Assembly (NCBI GenBank): GCA_016930875.1
Contig: JAFGFW010000158.1
Coordinates: 1-41,910 of the forward strand
Reading direction: 5' to 3'
DNA from: Deltaproteobacteria bacterium
GTDB lineage: Bacteria; Desulfobacterota; Desulfobacteria; Desulfobacterales; C00003060
DNA length: 41,910 nt
This document shows positions 7,683-17,161 of the stretch, piece after piece. The notes under the pieces are model-generated. The model was given only the letters and a program-made list of their open reading frames with translations, had not been told where the DNA came from and made no database searches. The stretch's first letter is position 1. The number at the start of each line of letters is the position of its first letter. The position numbers and the translations under genes are program-made.

Positions 7683-8477
7683 TTAGGAACAGCCTTTGAT
7701 TATATCGCTTATCATTCGGAACACATCGCTAAGACGAATGATTCCGACGATGCGTCCTTCCTTGCGAACATACAGAAACATCAGGTTTCCCAGGACAAGA
7801 AGGTGGATCACTTCATTCAGTGGCGCATCGTGCTCCACAATTTCCTTTTCGCGGTGAAGCAATTCCTCTTCCGAAATGGGCGTCATCACGTTACGGACCT
7901 TTAGGTTGGCTGCTTTGTGACATGCATCATCCAATGGATTCTGAAGGAGACCGTAGTTTTCTACCATGGACTTGACAAAGTCAGCACTCCATCCACATTG
8001 CGAGATTGCCCTGCCGTCTCCCATGGATTTGTATTTTGGCTCCAGGGCTCGGAGAACATCCCAGTGACTTACCTTACCAACAACCCGCTTTTTATCATTC
8101 AACTCCCATCTACACGATAAATAAAGAATTCCTTTGGCGATGGCTTGGCTTGTGCTCGTTATTTCTCCGATATATCGCTGAGCGCTAAGTCCTTGCGACC
8201 GAACACAGGCAATGATTTCCGGAAGCAGACGATTCAGGCTCATGGATCGGATTTCCGAATCAACATTCGGATTATTGGCCACCTCGAATTGGGCCTCAAA
8301 ATCGGTCAGATACCTTTCGCGCCCCAGGGACTTTTTCTTCAAGATGGCCGACTCGTGGACATCCTTTTCCCATTCATCTCTGACGTCAGCTTTTAGGAGA
8401 TGAAGTTTTAACTTCAGTTCGTCTCGTTGTTGCTTCAGCCCCCCAAAAAACCGCTCAAAATCCTCAAAGGTTTTCAT
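7683..8477 (-). CDS. CBS-pair protein with N-terminal coiled coil
   Basis: A 264-residue protein. Residues 1-60 are strongly helical and charged (LKQQRDELKLKLHLLKADV). Residues about 95-264 form a CBS pair: the first half ends VVGKVSHWDVLRALEPKYKS, the second ends GRIVGIIRLSDVFRMISDII. CBS pairs usually bind adenine nucleotides and act as energy sensors. No enzyme or channel domain is attached, so it probably regulates a partner. Its ATG overlaps the stop of the upstream gene (ATGA), with an AGGAGA-like site just before it. The family form is familiar from deltaproteobacteria, but its partner is unknown. Confidence 0.8.
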   Translation of the reverse strand: MKTFEDFERFFGGLKQQRDELKLKLHLLKADVRDEWEKDVHESAILKKKSLGRERYLTDFEAQFEVANNPNVDSEIRSMSLNRLLPEIIACVRSQGLSAQRYIGEITSTSQAIAKGILYLSCRWELNDKKRVVGKVSHWDVLRALEPKYKSMGDGRAISQCGWSADFVKSMVENYGLLQNPLDDACHKAANLKVRNVMTPISEEELLHREKEIVEHDAPLNEVIHLLVLGNLMFLYVRKEGRIVGIIRLSDVFRMISDIIKGCS

Positions 8478-8902
8478 CTTTGTCTCCTGTCTCGGCTCTC
8501 TACGCCATGTCCGCTTGATCGTTGCGTGGCCTTGCCCGGAACGGGATACATCTTGGCCTCTGTTTTATCCCGATGTCTTTCCAGGTGTTCGTGCCGTTTC
8601 AAGGCAAATTCAGCCATGCGTTTAATAATGTGCGGCAGATCCGATTCTCTCCAGACAGAGGCAAAGCCCTTCATTTTTTGAAGACGCTCACTAATAACAT
8701 AGGCGCCCTTTTCACGAGGATTGAATCGTATGTCCTCGTACCGAAGGTCGACATTATCTCCCAAAACCTTCTGCAACAACTCCCCAACTGTCTGGGCAAA
8801 GAACTTTTTCACATCCTCCGTTGATTCTGCGGCGCTTACTTTCTCTCTGAGCCTGGCTCGGAGGTCTTGTTCCAACTTGCTGAAAGAAATCTGTCTTGTC
8901 AT
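8474..8902 (-). CDS. Hypothetical protein, 142 aa
   Basis: A soluble, strongly charged protein of 142 residues. The N-terminal two thirds looks helical (LEQDLRARLREKVSAAE, then VKKFFAQTVGELLQKVLGD). A mixed segment YEDIRFNPREKGAYVI follows, and the tail is basic and low in complexity, ending ESRDRRQR. I do not recognise the family. It is translationally coupled to the CBS protein by ATGA overlap, so the two probably act together. It lies in the same run as fmdB-like and groEL, which hints at a stress role only by context. Confidence 0.6.
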   Translation of the reverse strand: MTRQISFSKLEQDLRARLREKVSAAESTEDVKKFFAQTVGELLQKVLGDNVDLRYEDIRFNPREKGAYVISERLQKMKGFASVWRESDLPHIIKRMAEFALKRHEHLERHRDKTEAKMYPVPGKATQRSSGHGVESRDRRQR

Positions 8903-8951
8903 GTTATGATCTTCCTTATTTCCGAACTTGGCGGCGGTTAGGATTGCCCTG

Positions 8952-8981
8952 ATGACTGGGCGGACATGTCAGCCCAGTCAT
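8952..8981. other. Intergenic perfect hairpin
   Basis: ATGACTGGGC at 8952-8961 and its complement GCCCAGTCAT at 8972-8981 with a 10-base loop. It lies between the FmdB gene and the 142-residue gene. No T-run follows on the minus strand, so it may act in mRNA processing or partial termination. Confidence 0.6.
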
Positions 8982-8990
8982 GGTTCATCG

Positions 8991-9155
8991 TCAACTTTTT
9001 TTGGAAGTTATGGTTTGAAAGGACGAGATGACCTGCTTTATTTTTTTTCCTTTACACTTTGGGCACTGGATCTTCTTCTTTTGATATTCTGAGACACGCA
9101 TGGTTACCGTGAACGTTTTGTTACACTTCTCGCAAAAAAACTCGTATGTGGGCAT
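8991..9155 (-). CDS. FmdB family zinc ribbon protein
   Basis: A 54-residue protein starting MPTYEFFCEKCNKTFTV. Two CxxC pairs (CEKC near residues 8-11, CPKC near 33-36) form a zinc ribbon, followed by a basic, Ser/Thr-rich tail. This is the FmdB/regulatory zinc-ribbon family, whose members begin with almost the same MPTYEY/F sequence. The start is fixed by AGGAGG eight bases upstream of ATG 9155; a longer reading to 9272 has no such site. Function of the family is not established. It lies downstream of groEL and is likely cotranscribed. Confidence 0.85.
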   Translation of the reverse strand: MPTYEFFCEKCNKTFTVTMRVSEYQKKKIQCPKCKGKKIKQVISSFQTITSKKS

Positions 9156-9209
9156 GACCAAACCTCCTTGTAGGAAAATCTCGTGAGGAATTGGTTCGTT
9201 CAATGCCGG

Positions 9210-9245
9210 TCGGCCAAGGGATACTTGTCTCGTATCCCCGGCCGA
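9210..9245. other. Strong intergenic hairpin after groEL
   Basis: TCGGCC at 9210-9215 pairs with GGCCGA at 9240-9245, and inside it GGGATAC at 9218-9224 pairs with GTATCCC at 9232-9238, with a seven-base loop. There is no T-run on either side. It is a likely RNA stem that could limit read-through or protect the groESL message. Confidence 0.65.
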
Positions 9246-9298
9246 TTGGTTGAAGTACCCCGCCAATTTCACAACAAGTTATCCCCCGTGTGTTGTCC

Positions 9299-10921
9299 CT
9301 AATACATGTCCTCAGCAGGCATCTGGGGCATACCCCCTTTTTTCTTTTTTGGCTTCTCCGCAACGGCAGCCTCTGTGGTCAAGAGGAGCGCAGCCACTGA
9401 TGCAGCATTTTGCAGGGCGAATCTGGCCACCTTTGTAGGGTCGATGACCCCAGTTTTTGCCAGGTCTTCGTACTTCCCAGTCTCGGCATTGAAACCAAAG
9501 GCATCTTTGCCCTCCATCACCTTTTGAACCACCACGGACCCTTCAAACCCGGCATTACCAGCAATTTGCCTGACAGGTTCTTGCAAGGCCCTTTTGATGA
9601 TTTTCACGCCCAGTTGTTCTTCACCGGGAAAGCTGGCCTTCTCAAGGGCGTTAAGTGCACGGATATAGGCCACGCCACCACCTGGGACAATACCTTCCTC
9701 CACAGCCGCACGGGTCGCGTTGAGGGCGTCCTCCACCCGGGCCTTTTTCTCCTTCATCTCGGTCTCCGTGGCAGCCCCCACATTGATCACAGCCACCCCG
9801 CCAACCAGTTTTGCCAGGCGTTCCTGGAGTTTTTCACGATCATAGTCACTGGTGGTTTCCTCGATCTGTACCCGAAGCTGCTTGACACGGCCTTCCAGGG
9901 TCTCACGACTCCCGCCACCTTCGACGATGGTGGTGTTGTCCTTGTTCACGGTGATGCGTTTTGCCGTTCCCAGATCGTCGATGGAGATATTCTCCAACTT
10001 GACACCCAGCTCCTCGCTGACTACTTGGCCGCCGGTCAGGACGGCAATGTCTTGCAACATGGCCTTGCGCCGGTCACCGAATCCCGGGGCCTTCACAGCA
10101 GCACATCTGAGCGTTCCGCGGAGTTTGTTGACCACCAGTGTGGCCAAAGCCTCTCCCTCCACATCTTCTGCGATGATCAAAAGCGGCCTTCCCATCTTGG
10201 CGACCCGTTCCAAAACAGGAAGCAGGTCCTTCATGCTGTTCAGTTTCTTCTCGTGCAGGAGTATGGATGCCTCTTCCAGGTGGACCTCCATCTTCTCAGC
10301 GTTAGTGACGAAGTATGGGCTCAGGTACCCCTTATCAAACTGCATCCCCTCAACAATCTCAAGGGTCGTCTCCATGCTTTTGGCTTCCTCCACGGTAATG
10401 ACCCCTTCTTTGCCCACCTTATCCATGGCTTCTGCAATGATATCGCCGATGGTTTTGTCGTTGTTGGCGGAAATGGTCCCCACCTGGGCGATCTCTGTCT
10501 TGTCCTTGGTCTGTTTGGACATGTTTTTGAGGTCTTCAACCACCAGATCTACGGCCTTTTCGATGCCACGTTTGATGGACATGGGATTTGACCCTGCCGC
10601 CACCAGCTTGCACCCCTCACGATAAATGGCCTGGGCGAGAATCGTTGCCGTGGTCGTGCCATCGCCTGCTACATCAGAGGTCTTGGAGGCAACTTCCTTC
10701 ACCATCTGGGCACCCAGGTTTTCGAACTTGTCCGCGAGTTCAATTTCCTTGGCAACGGTCACGCCATCCTTTGTTACCCTGGGCGATCCCCAGGACTTTT
10801 CGATGAGCACATTGCGACCCCTTGGACCCAGGGTCACCTTTACAGCATCGGCCAGCGTGTCTATGCCTTTCATCATTTTTTCCCTGGCAGTCATGCTGTA
10901 TCTGATTTCCTTGGCTGTCAT
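9299..10921 (-). CDS. groEL: Chaperonin GroEL
   Basis: A 540-residue chaperonin subunit, full family length. The ATP-binding loop [10 protein letters not shown] is at residues about 29-38 and [15 protein letters not shown] near 85-99. The apical domain and the C-terminal equatorial [18 protein letters not shown] are all present. It forms the double-ring folding chamber in the cytoplasm with GroES. The C terminus is [16 protein letters not shown], without the usual GGM repeats, as in several deltaproteobacteria. AAAGGAGG precedes the ATG. It lies 20 bp after groES. A second, broken groEL copy lies at 27779-28144. Regulation: no CIRCE element is seen upstream; before the IS insertion it may have been read from P2. 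Confidence 0.98.
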   Translation of the reverse strand: MTAKEIRYSMTAREKMMKGIDTLADAVKVTLGPRGRNVLIEKSWGSPRVTKDGVTVAKEIELADKFENLGAQMVKEVASKTSDVAGDGTTTATILAQAIYREGCKLVAAGSNPMSIKRGIEKAVDLVVEDLKNMSKQTKDKTEIAQVGTISANNDKTIGDIIAEAMDKVGKEGVITVEEAKSMETTLEIVEGMQFDKGYLSPYFVTNAEKMEVHLEEASILLHEKKLNSMKDLLPVLERVAKMGRPLLIIAEDVEGEALATLVVNKLRGTLRCAAVKAPGFGDRRKAMLQDIAVLTGGQVVSEELGVKLENISIDDLGTAKRITVNKDNTTIVEGGGSRETLEGRVKQLRVQIEETTSDYDREKLQERLAKLVGGVAVINVGAATETEMKEKKARVEDALNATRAAVEEGIVPGGGVAYIRALNALEKASFPGEEQLGVKIIKRALQEPVRQIAGNAGFEGSVVVQKVMEGKDAFGFNAETGKYEDLAKTGVIDPTKVARFALQNAASVAALLLTTEAAVAEKPKKKKGGMPQMPAEDMY

Positions 10922-10941
10922 GGTTCAAACCTCCTTTCCAA

Positions 10942-11232
10942 TTACTTTTCGATGACCCCCAGGATATCATCTTCTCGAAGTATCAGGTGTTCCACGCCAT
11001 CGATCTTGATGTCTGTGCCAGCGTACTTCCCGAAGAGTACGCGGTCGTTTTCTTTAATGTCTAACGGAACGCGCTTTCCGTTGTCGCTCGTTTTTCCAGG
11101 TCCTACGGCGACCACTTTGCCCTCCTGGGGTTTTTCCTTGGCCGTGTCAGGGATGATGATGCCCCCTGTCGTCTTTTCTTCCTGATCAGTCCGGGTGACT
11201 ATCACCCTGTCATGTAAAGGTCTCACTTTCAT
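10942..11232 (-). CDS. groES: Co-chaperonin GroES
   Basis: A 96-residue co-chaperonin. It begins [14 protein letters not shown], has the mobile-loop region [18 protein letters not shown] at residues about 18-35, and contains the family patterns [11 protein letters not shown] and [13 protein letters not shown]. It caps the GroEL ring. GGGAGG stands before the ATG. It is the first gene of the groES-groEL pair. The 260 bp upstream up to the insertion sequence hold no CIRCE inverted repeat and no clear sigma-32 or sigma-54 promoter, so the present promoter is uncertain. Confidence 0.97.
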   Translation of the reverse strand: MKVRPLHDRVIVTRTDQEEKTTGGIIIPDTAKEKPQEGKVVAVGPGKTSDNGKRVPLDIKENDRVLFGKYAGTDIKIDGVEHLILREDDILGVIEK

Positions 11233-11406
11233 CGCAGAAGCCTCCCTCTTCCTTAGACTTTGCTACATTCCGTTTATTTTTCCTTTCAAAATTTGCTGCA
11301 GGGAAGTCGATACACCTTGTATATTGTGTAACACCAAAATAAGTTTCGCAGCTCCGGTATCTGAAACCAAGGTCCCGTCTTATTTCGTCTTTTTCACTAC
11401 TTAGGG

Positions 11407-11434
11407 TTGACATTACCGTTTTTTGTGATAAAGT
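11407..11434 (+). promoter_or_regulatory. Predicted sigma-70 promoter of the transposase
   Basis: TTGACA at 11407-11412, then 16 bp, then TAAAGT at 11429-11434. The -35 box is perfect and the -10 box matches four of six bases. It overlaps the left arm of the inverted repeat that follows. Confidence 0.5.
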
Positions 11435-11481
11435 ATTGAGTATCTTCCGGTTGGGAGATTTGCTACTTAATACTTTATCAC
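11425..11481. repeat. 18-bp inverted repeat before the transposase start
   Basis: GTGATAAAGTATTGAGTA at 11425-11442 is the complement of TACTTAATACTTTATCAC at 11464-11481 at 17 of 18 positions, with a 21-base spacer. It ends next to the AGGGG ribosome site. In transcripts that enter from outside it would form a long stem beside that site; a transcript starting inside the left arm would not. Alternatively it is a repressor site. Confidence 0.8.
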
Positions 11482-11491
11482 AGGGGCCATA

Positions 11492-13968
11492 ATGAGTACT
11501 CAGCCTTCGCCGTTGGAACTTCTGGTAGAGTTGTTTTCTCATGAAAAATGCTGGATGATCGATGATATCTCAAAGAATCTTGGTTATGCTGTTATCTCTA
11601 TTCGACGTTTCTTGAAACAGATCGGATATTTCAGAAGTTTTACCCATAATGCAAAATGGTACACACTGCATTCTATTCCCCATTTCAATAAAGACGGAAT
11701 CTGGCTGCATGAAGATATTGCCTTTTCCAAACATGGAAATTTGACACGGACAATCATTCATATGATCTACAAATCCCCTCAAGGTTGTACAGCCAAATAC
11801 CTTGCCGACAAACTCCATTATTCATGCCATGCCGTTTTGACGAACATGTACAAAGCCAGGCTGATTGATCGGGTTAAATTCACTCATGAATTCTCGTACC
11901 TTTCGATGAATGATAAAATCAATCGGCAGCAGTATAAACGTCTTGAGATACAAAGAGTCAAAAGAACCTTACAACCTTTAAGCGCAGAAACGGCAGTTCT
12001 TGTTTTAGTTGAATATATCAAAGAGCCTCAACTGTCCTTTCAGAATATTGCCGCAAGGCTCAAGCAAAATAAGAATATTACAGTATTGGCGGAAGACATT
12101 GCCCGGTTTTTCCAGCAACACGGTATAAAAAAAATGCCGGATTCATCGATCTTAACGCATTAGATACGCTAAAGACCTGTGTAGATAGGATGATTGAGGA
12201 TACCTCATCATGCTGTCTTTTGCCTGAACCTCCTATTTTATGTTTTAAGCCCATGCAAACAACTTGTTCAGATTGCCATGCTCAACTTAATGTGCTGAAG
12301 ACTCGGGTAAAATCGGCTCTTACCATGCATATTGGCCCATTTATTGCCCATGAAACGCTTCTTCACTGCAAGCGGTGCGGGGCTGAAACGGTTTATGCTT
12401 CCGATGATCTACACAAATTGGTGCCGGATCGTTGCACATTTGGTTATGATGTTTCGGTCCACGTCGGCAAAGCTCTCTTTCTCAGGCATCGCAATACCAG
12501 GGAAGTCATTGATGAGCTGGCAGCCAAAAACATCCCGATAAGTGCCAGCGAAATTGATTACCTGGGAAAAAAATTCATTGTTTACCTCGCCATAGCCCAT
12601 CGACAACGCGCTGATAAAATCAAAGCAGCCATGCAAGTAAAAGGCGGATATGTTTTGCACCTGGATGGTACCTGTGAGGGTAACAGCCCGTTATTAATGA
12701 CCGGATTGGATTCTATCTCGGAAATTGTCTTGGGCAACGTGAAACTCCCCTCTGAAAAGGCAGACAAAATCATCCCTTTTTTACGTGAGATCATTAGCAT
12801 GTTTGACTACCCTCTTGCCGTTGTTCATGACATGGGCCGGGGCATTTTGAAAGCTGTTGCAAAGGTATTGCCTGACACACCTGACTTTGTTTGTCACTTT
12901 CATTTCCTCAGAGACATTGGCAAGGACCTGTTTGGAAATGAGTACGCCATAATCAGAAACCGATTAAAAAAACACGGAATCACTTCAAGGCTACGGCAGA
13001 GAGCAAGCGCACTGAAAAAGATCATGGATGACAATCCTTGCCTGATCGATGCGTTTTACTGCCATGTTGAAAACCCATCAGGCAGGCCGGAGGCCACCGC
13101 CGGGCTCTCTCCGGCAGTTATCGCATACAGTCTTATTCAATGGGCTTTGGATGGTAAAAATCAGGGCAAAGGATATGGTTTTCCATTCGATCAACCCCTT
13201 GTCGCGTTTGCCCAAAGACTTAACGTTGTTTATGCGCAAATCAATCGGCTGAAAAATGTTCGATCAAACGATGCAAGAAATGACCACAAAGCGCTTGTCA
13301 AGGTCTCAGGCGATCTTAAGCAAGTCATTAGCGATACTGTTTTATGCCAGACGATTGCCGAAATTGAATCAAAGATCAAGGTTTTTGAGAAACTTCGGGA
13401 TGCCATGCGAATCGCTCCAAAGTCAGGATGCCAGGGGCTTAACTGTGATGGCGTGGATACGAACATCCAAACCATCGAAAAGAGGGTCAAGAAATTCCAC
13501 GACTGGCTCAGCAATCATGACAAGTTTTCAAAGAACACGGATTACGGGAAGCTCATTGCGCAATTAGACAAATACTGGGAAAAACTGTTCGCCGATCCTA
13601 TTGACATTAAAACTGCATTTGGCAAAGTTACAATACAGCCACAACGAACTAACAATATAATGGAGCGTTTTTTTAGGGACCTGAAACGGGGAAACCGTCG
13701 AAAGACAGGTAACAACTCCATGTCCAAAACACTCCAGGCGATGCTTGCAGATACGCCTTTAGTCAAAAATCTCGAAAACCGCCAATATGTAAATGTCTTG
13801 CTCGATGGCAAGGCTACTTTGGAAGAACTGTTTGGGACCATTGATAACAAAGCTGTACGAAAAGAATTACAGAATGTCAAAAAATCTGTGGATAAAGTTC
13901 CAGCCAAAATCAAAAAGATTATTGCTAAGCCGATGTTTTCTGAGATAATCCAAAATATCTTAAACTGA
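11492..13968 (+). CDS. DDE transposase made by -1 frameshifting (about 825 aa)
   Basis: Two frames, 11492-12163 and one continuing to 13968, join at an A8 run (12127-12134). Reading A-AAA-AAA in frame 0 and slipping back one base at 12133 gives one protein of about 825 residues. The N-terminal 214 residues have winged-helix-like DNA-binding segments. Next comes a zinc ribbon (CSDC, then CKRC). The catalytic region has Asp in LHLDGTCE, Asp in VVHDMGRGILKAV with CHFHFLRD after it, and Glu in NNIMERFFRDLKRG: residues 159, 214 and 492 when counted from the ATG at 12190, a DDE triad. It cuts and joins the ends of its own element. That ATG could also give a shorter 592-residue product. I do not assign the IS family. 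Confidence 0.85.
12127..12134 (+). promoter_or_regulatory. Slippery A8 site for -1 frameshift
   Basis: Eight A residues. In the upstream frame the codons are ATA AAA AAA ATG, so A-AAA-AAA is a canonical -1 slippery heptamer. The -1 frame is open from before this site through the long transposase frame without a stop. Transcriptional slippage at A8 would have the same effect. Confidence 0.8.
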
Positions 13969-14422
13969 TGCCATAATTGATGCTAAATAAGTCAAAATCC
14001 AACTGAATTTTGTGGCCATAGGTGATTTTCAACACACCATCCTTGTAAGCGGCATCCACCTTGTCTTTTTCAACCTCAGCAGGAAGGCGAATCGAGCGGG
14101 AAAAGGCCCCATAGCTTCGCTCGATACCGTGAAAGTTTTCGTCCTTTTCTTCCTTCTCCTGCTTCCGTTCCCCGCGAATGCTCAGAATGTCACCGGTGAT
14201 GGTGATGTCGATGTCTTTGGCATCCATGCCAGGAACCTCTGCCTTGACGACAACTTTGTTGGCGGTTTCCGACACATCCACGGACGGTGCCCACGCGCCT
14301 TCCGCACCGGAAGGCCTGAAAGGCCACCCCTCAAAGAACCGATCGAAGAGCCTGTCCATCTCGCGTCTGAAACCGGTCAGTTCGCTACGCCGGCTCCACG
14401 GTACCAAACTAGAATTTTTCAT
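13925..14422 (-). CDS. Small heat-shock protein Hsp20, C terminus replaced by IS sequence
   Basis: Residues 1-134 are a normal alpha-crystallin family protein: an N-terminal arm (FRREMDRLFDRFFEGW), then the domain from PSVDVSETANKVVVKAEVPG to the end strand DGVLKIT, with the usual SIRGERK and RSYGAFSRSIRLP segments. After T134 (base 14021) the frame runs 31 residues into the insertion sequence. The final strand and the C-terminal I-x-I segment that docks neighbouring subunits are lost. The protein may still bind unfolding proteins but probably assembles poorly. GGGGGTGAT precedes the ATG. Promoter P2 and its array lie directly upstream with a 69-nt leader. Confidence 0.9.
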   Translation of the reverse strand: MKNSSLVPWSRRSELTGFRREMDRLFDRFFEGWPFRPSGAEGAWAPSVDVSETANKVVVKAEVPGMDAKDIDITITGDILSIRGERKQEKEEKDENFHGIERSYGAFSRSIRLPAEVEKDKVDAAYKDGVLKITYGHKIQLDFDLFSINYGISLRYFGLSQKTSA

Positions 14423-14502
14423 ACTATCACCCCCTTTCCCTGTTTTGCTTTTGATGGTTAGGCTATCGGCCCATACAGATCTCTTATGGCTTTAACAAAT
14501 GA

Positions 14503-14517
14503 GCAACTGCCGTGCCA
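14503..14517 (-). promoter_or_regulatory. Sigma-54 promoter P2 (hsp20)
   Basis: The minus strand reads TGGCACGGCAGTTGC, a perfect -24/-12 pair. Predicted start near 14491, giving a 69-nt leader to hsp20. Confidence 0.92.
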
Positions 14518-14524
14518 ATCAAAT

Positions 14525-14537
14525 TAACTTATTGATA
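14525..14537 (-). promoter_or_regulatory. IHF-like site of P2
   Basis: The minus strand reads TATCAATAAGTTA, a full match to WATCAANNNNTTR, centred at about -40. A second full match, TATCAAGAGCTTG, lies at 14541-14553. Bending here would bring the upstream palindromes to the polymerase. Confidence 0.7.
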
Positions 14538-14573
14538 TTTCAAGCTCTTGATAATTTTTAATGAATGGCACTC

Positions 14574-14720
14574 GGAACTGTCAGTTCCGGTTTCCGTGGA
14601 AGAAAGTTCGATGTCCTCTCTGATAGAGCGGTGAGCGGGATTTAACCTATTGAAATAGTGAGAGATTCAACTAAGAGAACTCCAGGTTCCACTTTTGCCC
14701 ATACCAGAATTACAGATTCT
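14574..14720 (-). promoter_or_regulatory. Enhancer array of P2 (three palindromes)
   Basis: GGAAC-TGTCA-GTTCC at 14574-14588, AGAAC-TCCAG-GTTCC at 14676-14690 and the degenerate AGAAT-TACAG-ATTCT at 14706-14720. Centres lie near -90, -192 and -222; steps are 102 and 30 bp. The stretch between the first two sites shares GATAGAGCG (14622) and CTATTGAAATA (14647) at the same offsets as the P3 array, so the two arrays are duplicates. The rest of the gap up to 14786 holds no other feature I can support. Confidence 0.9.
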
Positions 14721-14786
14721 TATTTACGGATTGGCGCCGAGAGTTGGAAGGGTTTCGACCTCTGAGCAATCTACCCGTTGCCTTCG

Positions 14787-17161
14787 TCATGACGAATTAT
14801 CAATCTTTTCGGTCGGACCATTGGCATTCAAGATCTTGAGCTCCAGAGGTCTTGTGGTATCGAGATGGACATCCCTCTGTGGGAAAGCAATGACGATGCC
14901 AGCTTCACGGAAGAGGCCATCAATGCGGAATCGCACATCGCTTTCAATTATGCGACGCTCCATAATTCGAATCACTATAATCCAAAAATATGCATGAAAT
15001 ACGAGAGAGTTATCCCCGAAATCACTGAAAAGCACAAAAGGCTCAGGTACCTTGAGAACACTTCCGTGGCCGAAACGGCTTTAATCATAAGACGTTTCAC
15101 TTCACGTACAGGGGACCCATAGGCTACTCCAACGGTGATGCGGGCCCGGATCATCTTGTCTGAGAGAGTCCAATTTGTTATATTTTTTTCCAAAAAAGTG
15201 CTATTCGGCACCAGGATATGTATATTGCCAGCCGTTCGTATGCGTGTGCACCGTGCGCCAATCTCTTCAACTTTAGCGAAGTTCCCTTCTATTTCGACCA
15301 GGTCGCCTATCTTAATCGGCCGCTCAGCCATGATAATGAATCCGCTGATGAAATTGTTGATGAGGTTCTGGGCGCCAAAACCGACACCAATGGCAATAGC
15401 ACCACCAAGGAAAGTAAAAGCCGTAAGGGGAATGTTAACCATGCGCAAGCCAAAGAGAATGATCAACAGGAAGCCGAGGTAATAGATTATCTTTTCAAGT
15501 GCGGCGGCGGCGCTTGCTTCCAGGTTCATTCGAGGCAGGAGACGGTTCCTCATGACCCGGATGAAGTGCTTAACCATGAAAAGACCCAAGACTAAAATCA
15601 ACAGGGCGATCACGACCTTTCTCACCGTCACAGCCTGGTCATCAATCACCCATAGTTCAAAGTTCCAGACATCTTTTGCCTTGCTTCCCACGGCCAGGAC
15701 CGTCTCCCACAACGCAACATGCTCACGCCTTGAAACAATTTCATCCAAAAGTCTGTGACTTGGCTCTTTAGTGGCCAGCAGCATTGATAGATACTCAAGG
15801 CTTCGTTCAGCCAACTTTTGAAGAGCCTGCCGCTGTTCCTGTAAATGTTGTCTTATCTCCGGATTTACGGCCTCTTCCGAAACTTGTTTTTCTAAAGCTG
15901 CAATCTGAGACTGTAAGTTGGTCCCGTAACTCTGTTGCAGAGACAATACCCCATCAATGCTCTTGATTTGAGTCTCGGCATCTCTCCGCCAGACATCAAT
16001 CTGTTCATGACTTGCCTCATCTTTGACAAGCTCATAACGTCTTTTCCAAACCTGCTCCCTCTGATTTATGAGATGCAACATATGCTCGGTCTGCTCCAAA
16101 ACCCTTTGATAGGTTTCGCGCCATGTCACCCGTGCTTTAAGGAAGGCAGAGGCTATGACAAGCTCGCTTTCATTCCTGGCATCTGATATCTTTTGCTGGG
16201 CCAGGAGCCATGCGGTCTCTATCTGTCTCTGTTCGCGCAGCAATTTTCCCCGGCGTTCTTGTAATTCAGCCCTCTTTTTTTCAAGGCTCTGCAGCTGCTT
16301 TTCCAGATCACTTTGCTCAAAATGGAGGCGGCCGCGCACCCAGCTGACGCTCTGTTGTCCGATATCTGTTTCCAGTTCTGCTAGCCGGAGTCTTGACTGA
16401 AGGTTTTCAAGATTTACTTTTTGAAAATCGAGGATCGCATGAGCCAGTTCCACATCCAATGTCCCTTGTTCAAGATCCCATCTGAATTTACCTGAGTCTT
16501 TCCCAGTTTCTGCGGTTTTTGTTTGTTCCTTGAGGCGGCGCAAGGTCTTTTCCGCCTCTTGAAGCCTCAGCCTGGCATCTTCTACGGCTCTTTCCGCTGA
16601 CCTTTTTCCCAACTCAGCCGCTTCCTTTTCTTGTTTGGAAGCGGTCATTTCATCCAGGAGGTGATCATAAAAACTCAAAGAATACGGTGGCTTTTGGGAA
16701 AGTCCAACCTGTTGCTGCGCTTTTCGCTTCTCCCGTAAGAGATCCTCTTCCTTATACAGAGTTGCCTGCTCCTTTAAGGCAGTGAGAAGGCGTTGATACA
16801 TTATATGAGTCTCTCGCAGTTCAGCAGTACGGGCCTGCAGATCGAAAAGTGACACCCCAAACTGCTGCGCTGTGTTATCATTCTCAGCAGCTTCGGATAC
16901 CTTTATACGCTCTTGAATCTCCTTTATTTTATTCTCTGCCACGGTGGGAGTCATCCCAGAAGACACCTCTTCATTAGTGACTCTCCCGGGCGATTCTTCG
17001 GCTGAATCCGCCAGCGGCATGCCAAGCCACAAGAGCATCAGAATTATAATGAGGGGAACAATCAGGCTGGGATTTCCCAATCGCTCTAGCGCTGGCAGCT
17101 TGTTTTCGCTGTGCCCTCGAAATTTTCGGTTTGTCTGCTTTTCTTTAAATGGGTAATGCAT
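14787..17161 (-). pseudogene. Large MscS-type mechanosensitive channel, one-base frameshift
   Basis: The main frame encodes a signal-anchor, a long periplasmic coiled-coil region rich in Glu/Gln/Arg/Leu, several membrane helices and the MscS pore and beta domain (FLGGAIAIGVGFGAQNLINN, then IMAERPIKIGDLVEIEG). After the AVS at about 15073 the frame runs out to a stop at 14975. The true C-terminal domain continues in another frame (HGSVLKVPEPFVLFSDFGDN and onward to 14787). A single missing base in GGCC at 15068-15071 explains the break; the restored protein would be 791 residues. MscS channels release solutes after osmotic downshock. Start chosen at ATG 17161, six bases after GGAG. Could be a sequencing error. 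Confidence 0.82.

Larger units (their letters stand above)
11401..14020 (+). mobile_element. Insertion sequence with a frameshift-expressed DDE transposase
   Basis: The element carries one transposase gene (11492-13968) on the plus strand, opposite to its neighbours. The right border is placed at about 14020, because the hsp20 reading frame loses its family sequence there. The left border is unresolved, between about 11270 and 11407. I could not find convincing terminal inverted repeats or a target duplication by eye. Its base use is more A/T-rich than the neighbouring groEL. The tail of hsp20 is not visible on the left side, so either the border is further left or a deletion went with the insertion. 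Confidence 0.75.

Noticed and set aside
9210-9245. tRNA-like fold after groEL
   Set aside because: A single nested hairpin without tRNA arms or CCA end.
9410-10625. Long plus-strand frames opposite groEL
   Set aside because: They mirror the codon structure of a well-conserved gene and show no domain of their own.
11233-11400. Search for a CIRCE element or sigma-32 promoter before groES
   Set aside because: No TTAGCACTC-N9-GAGTGCTAA repeat or good heat-shock promoter was found.
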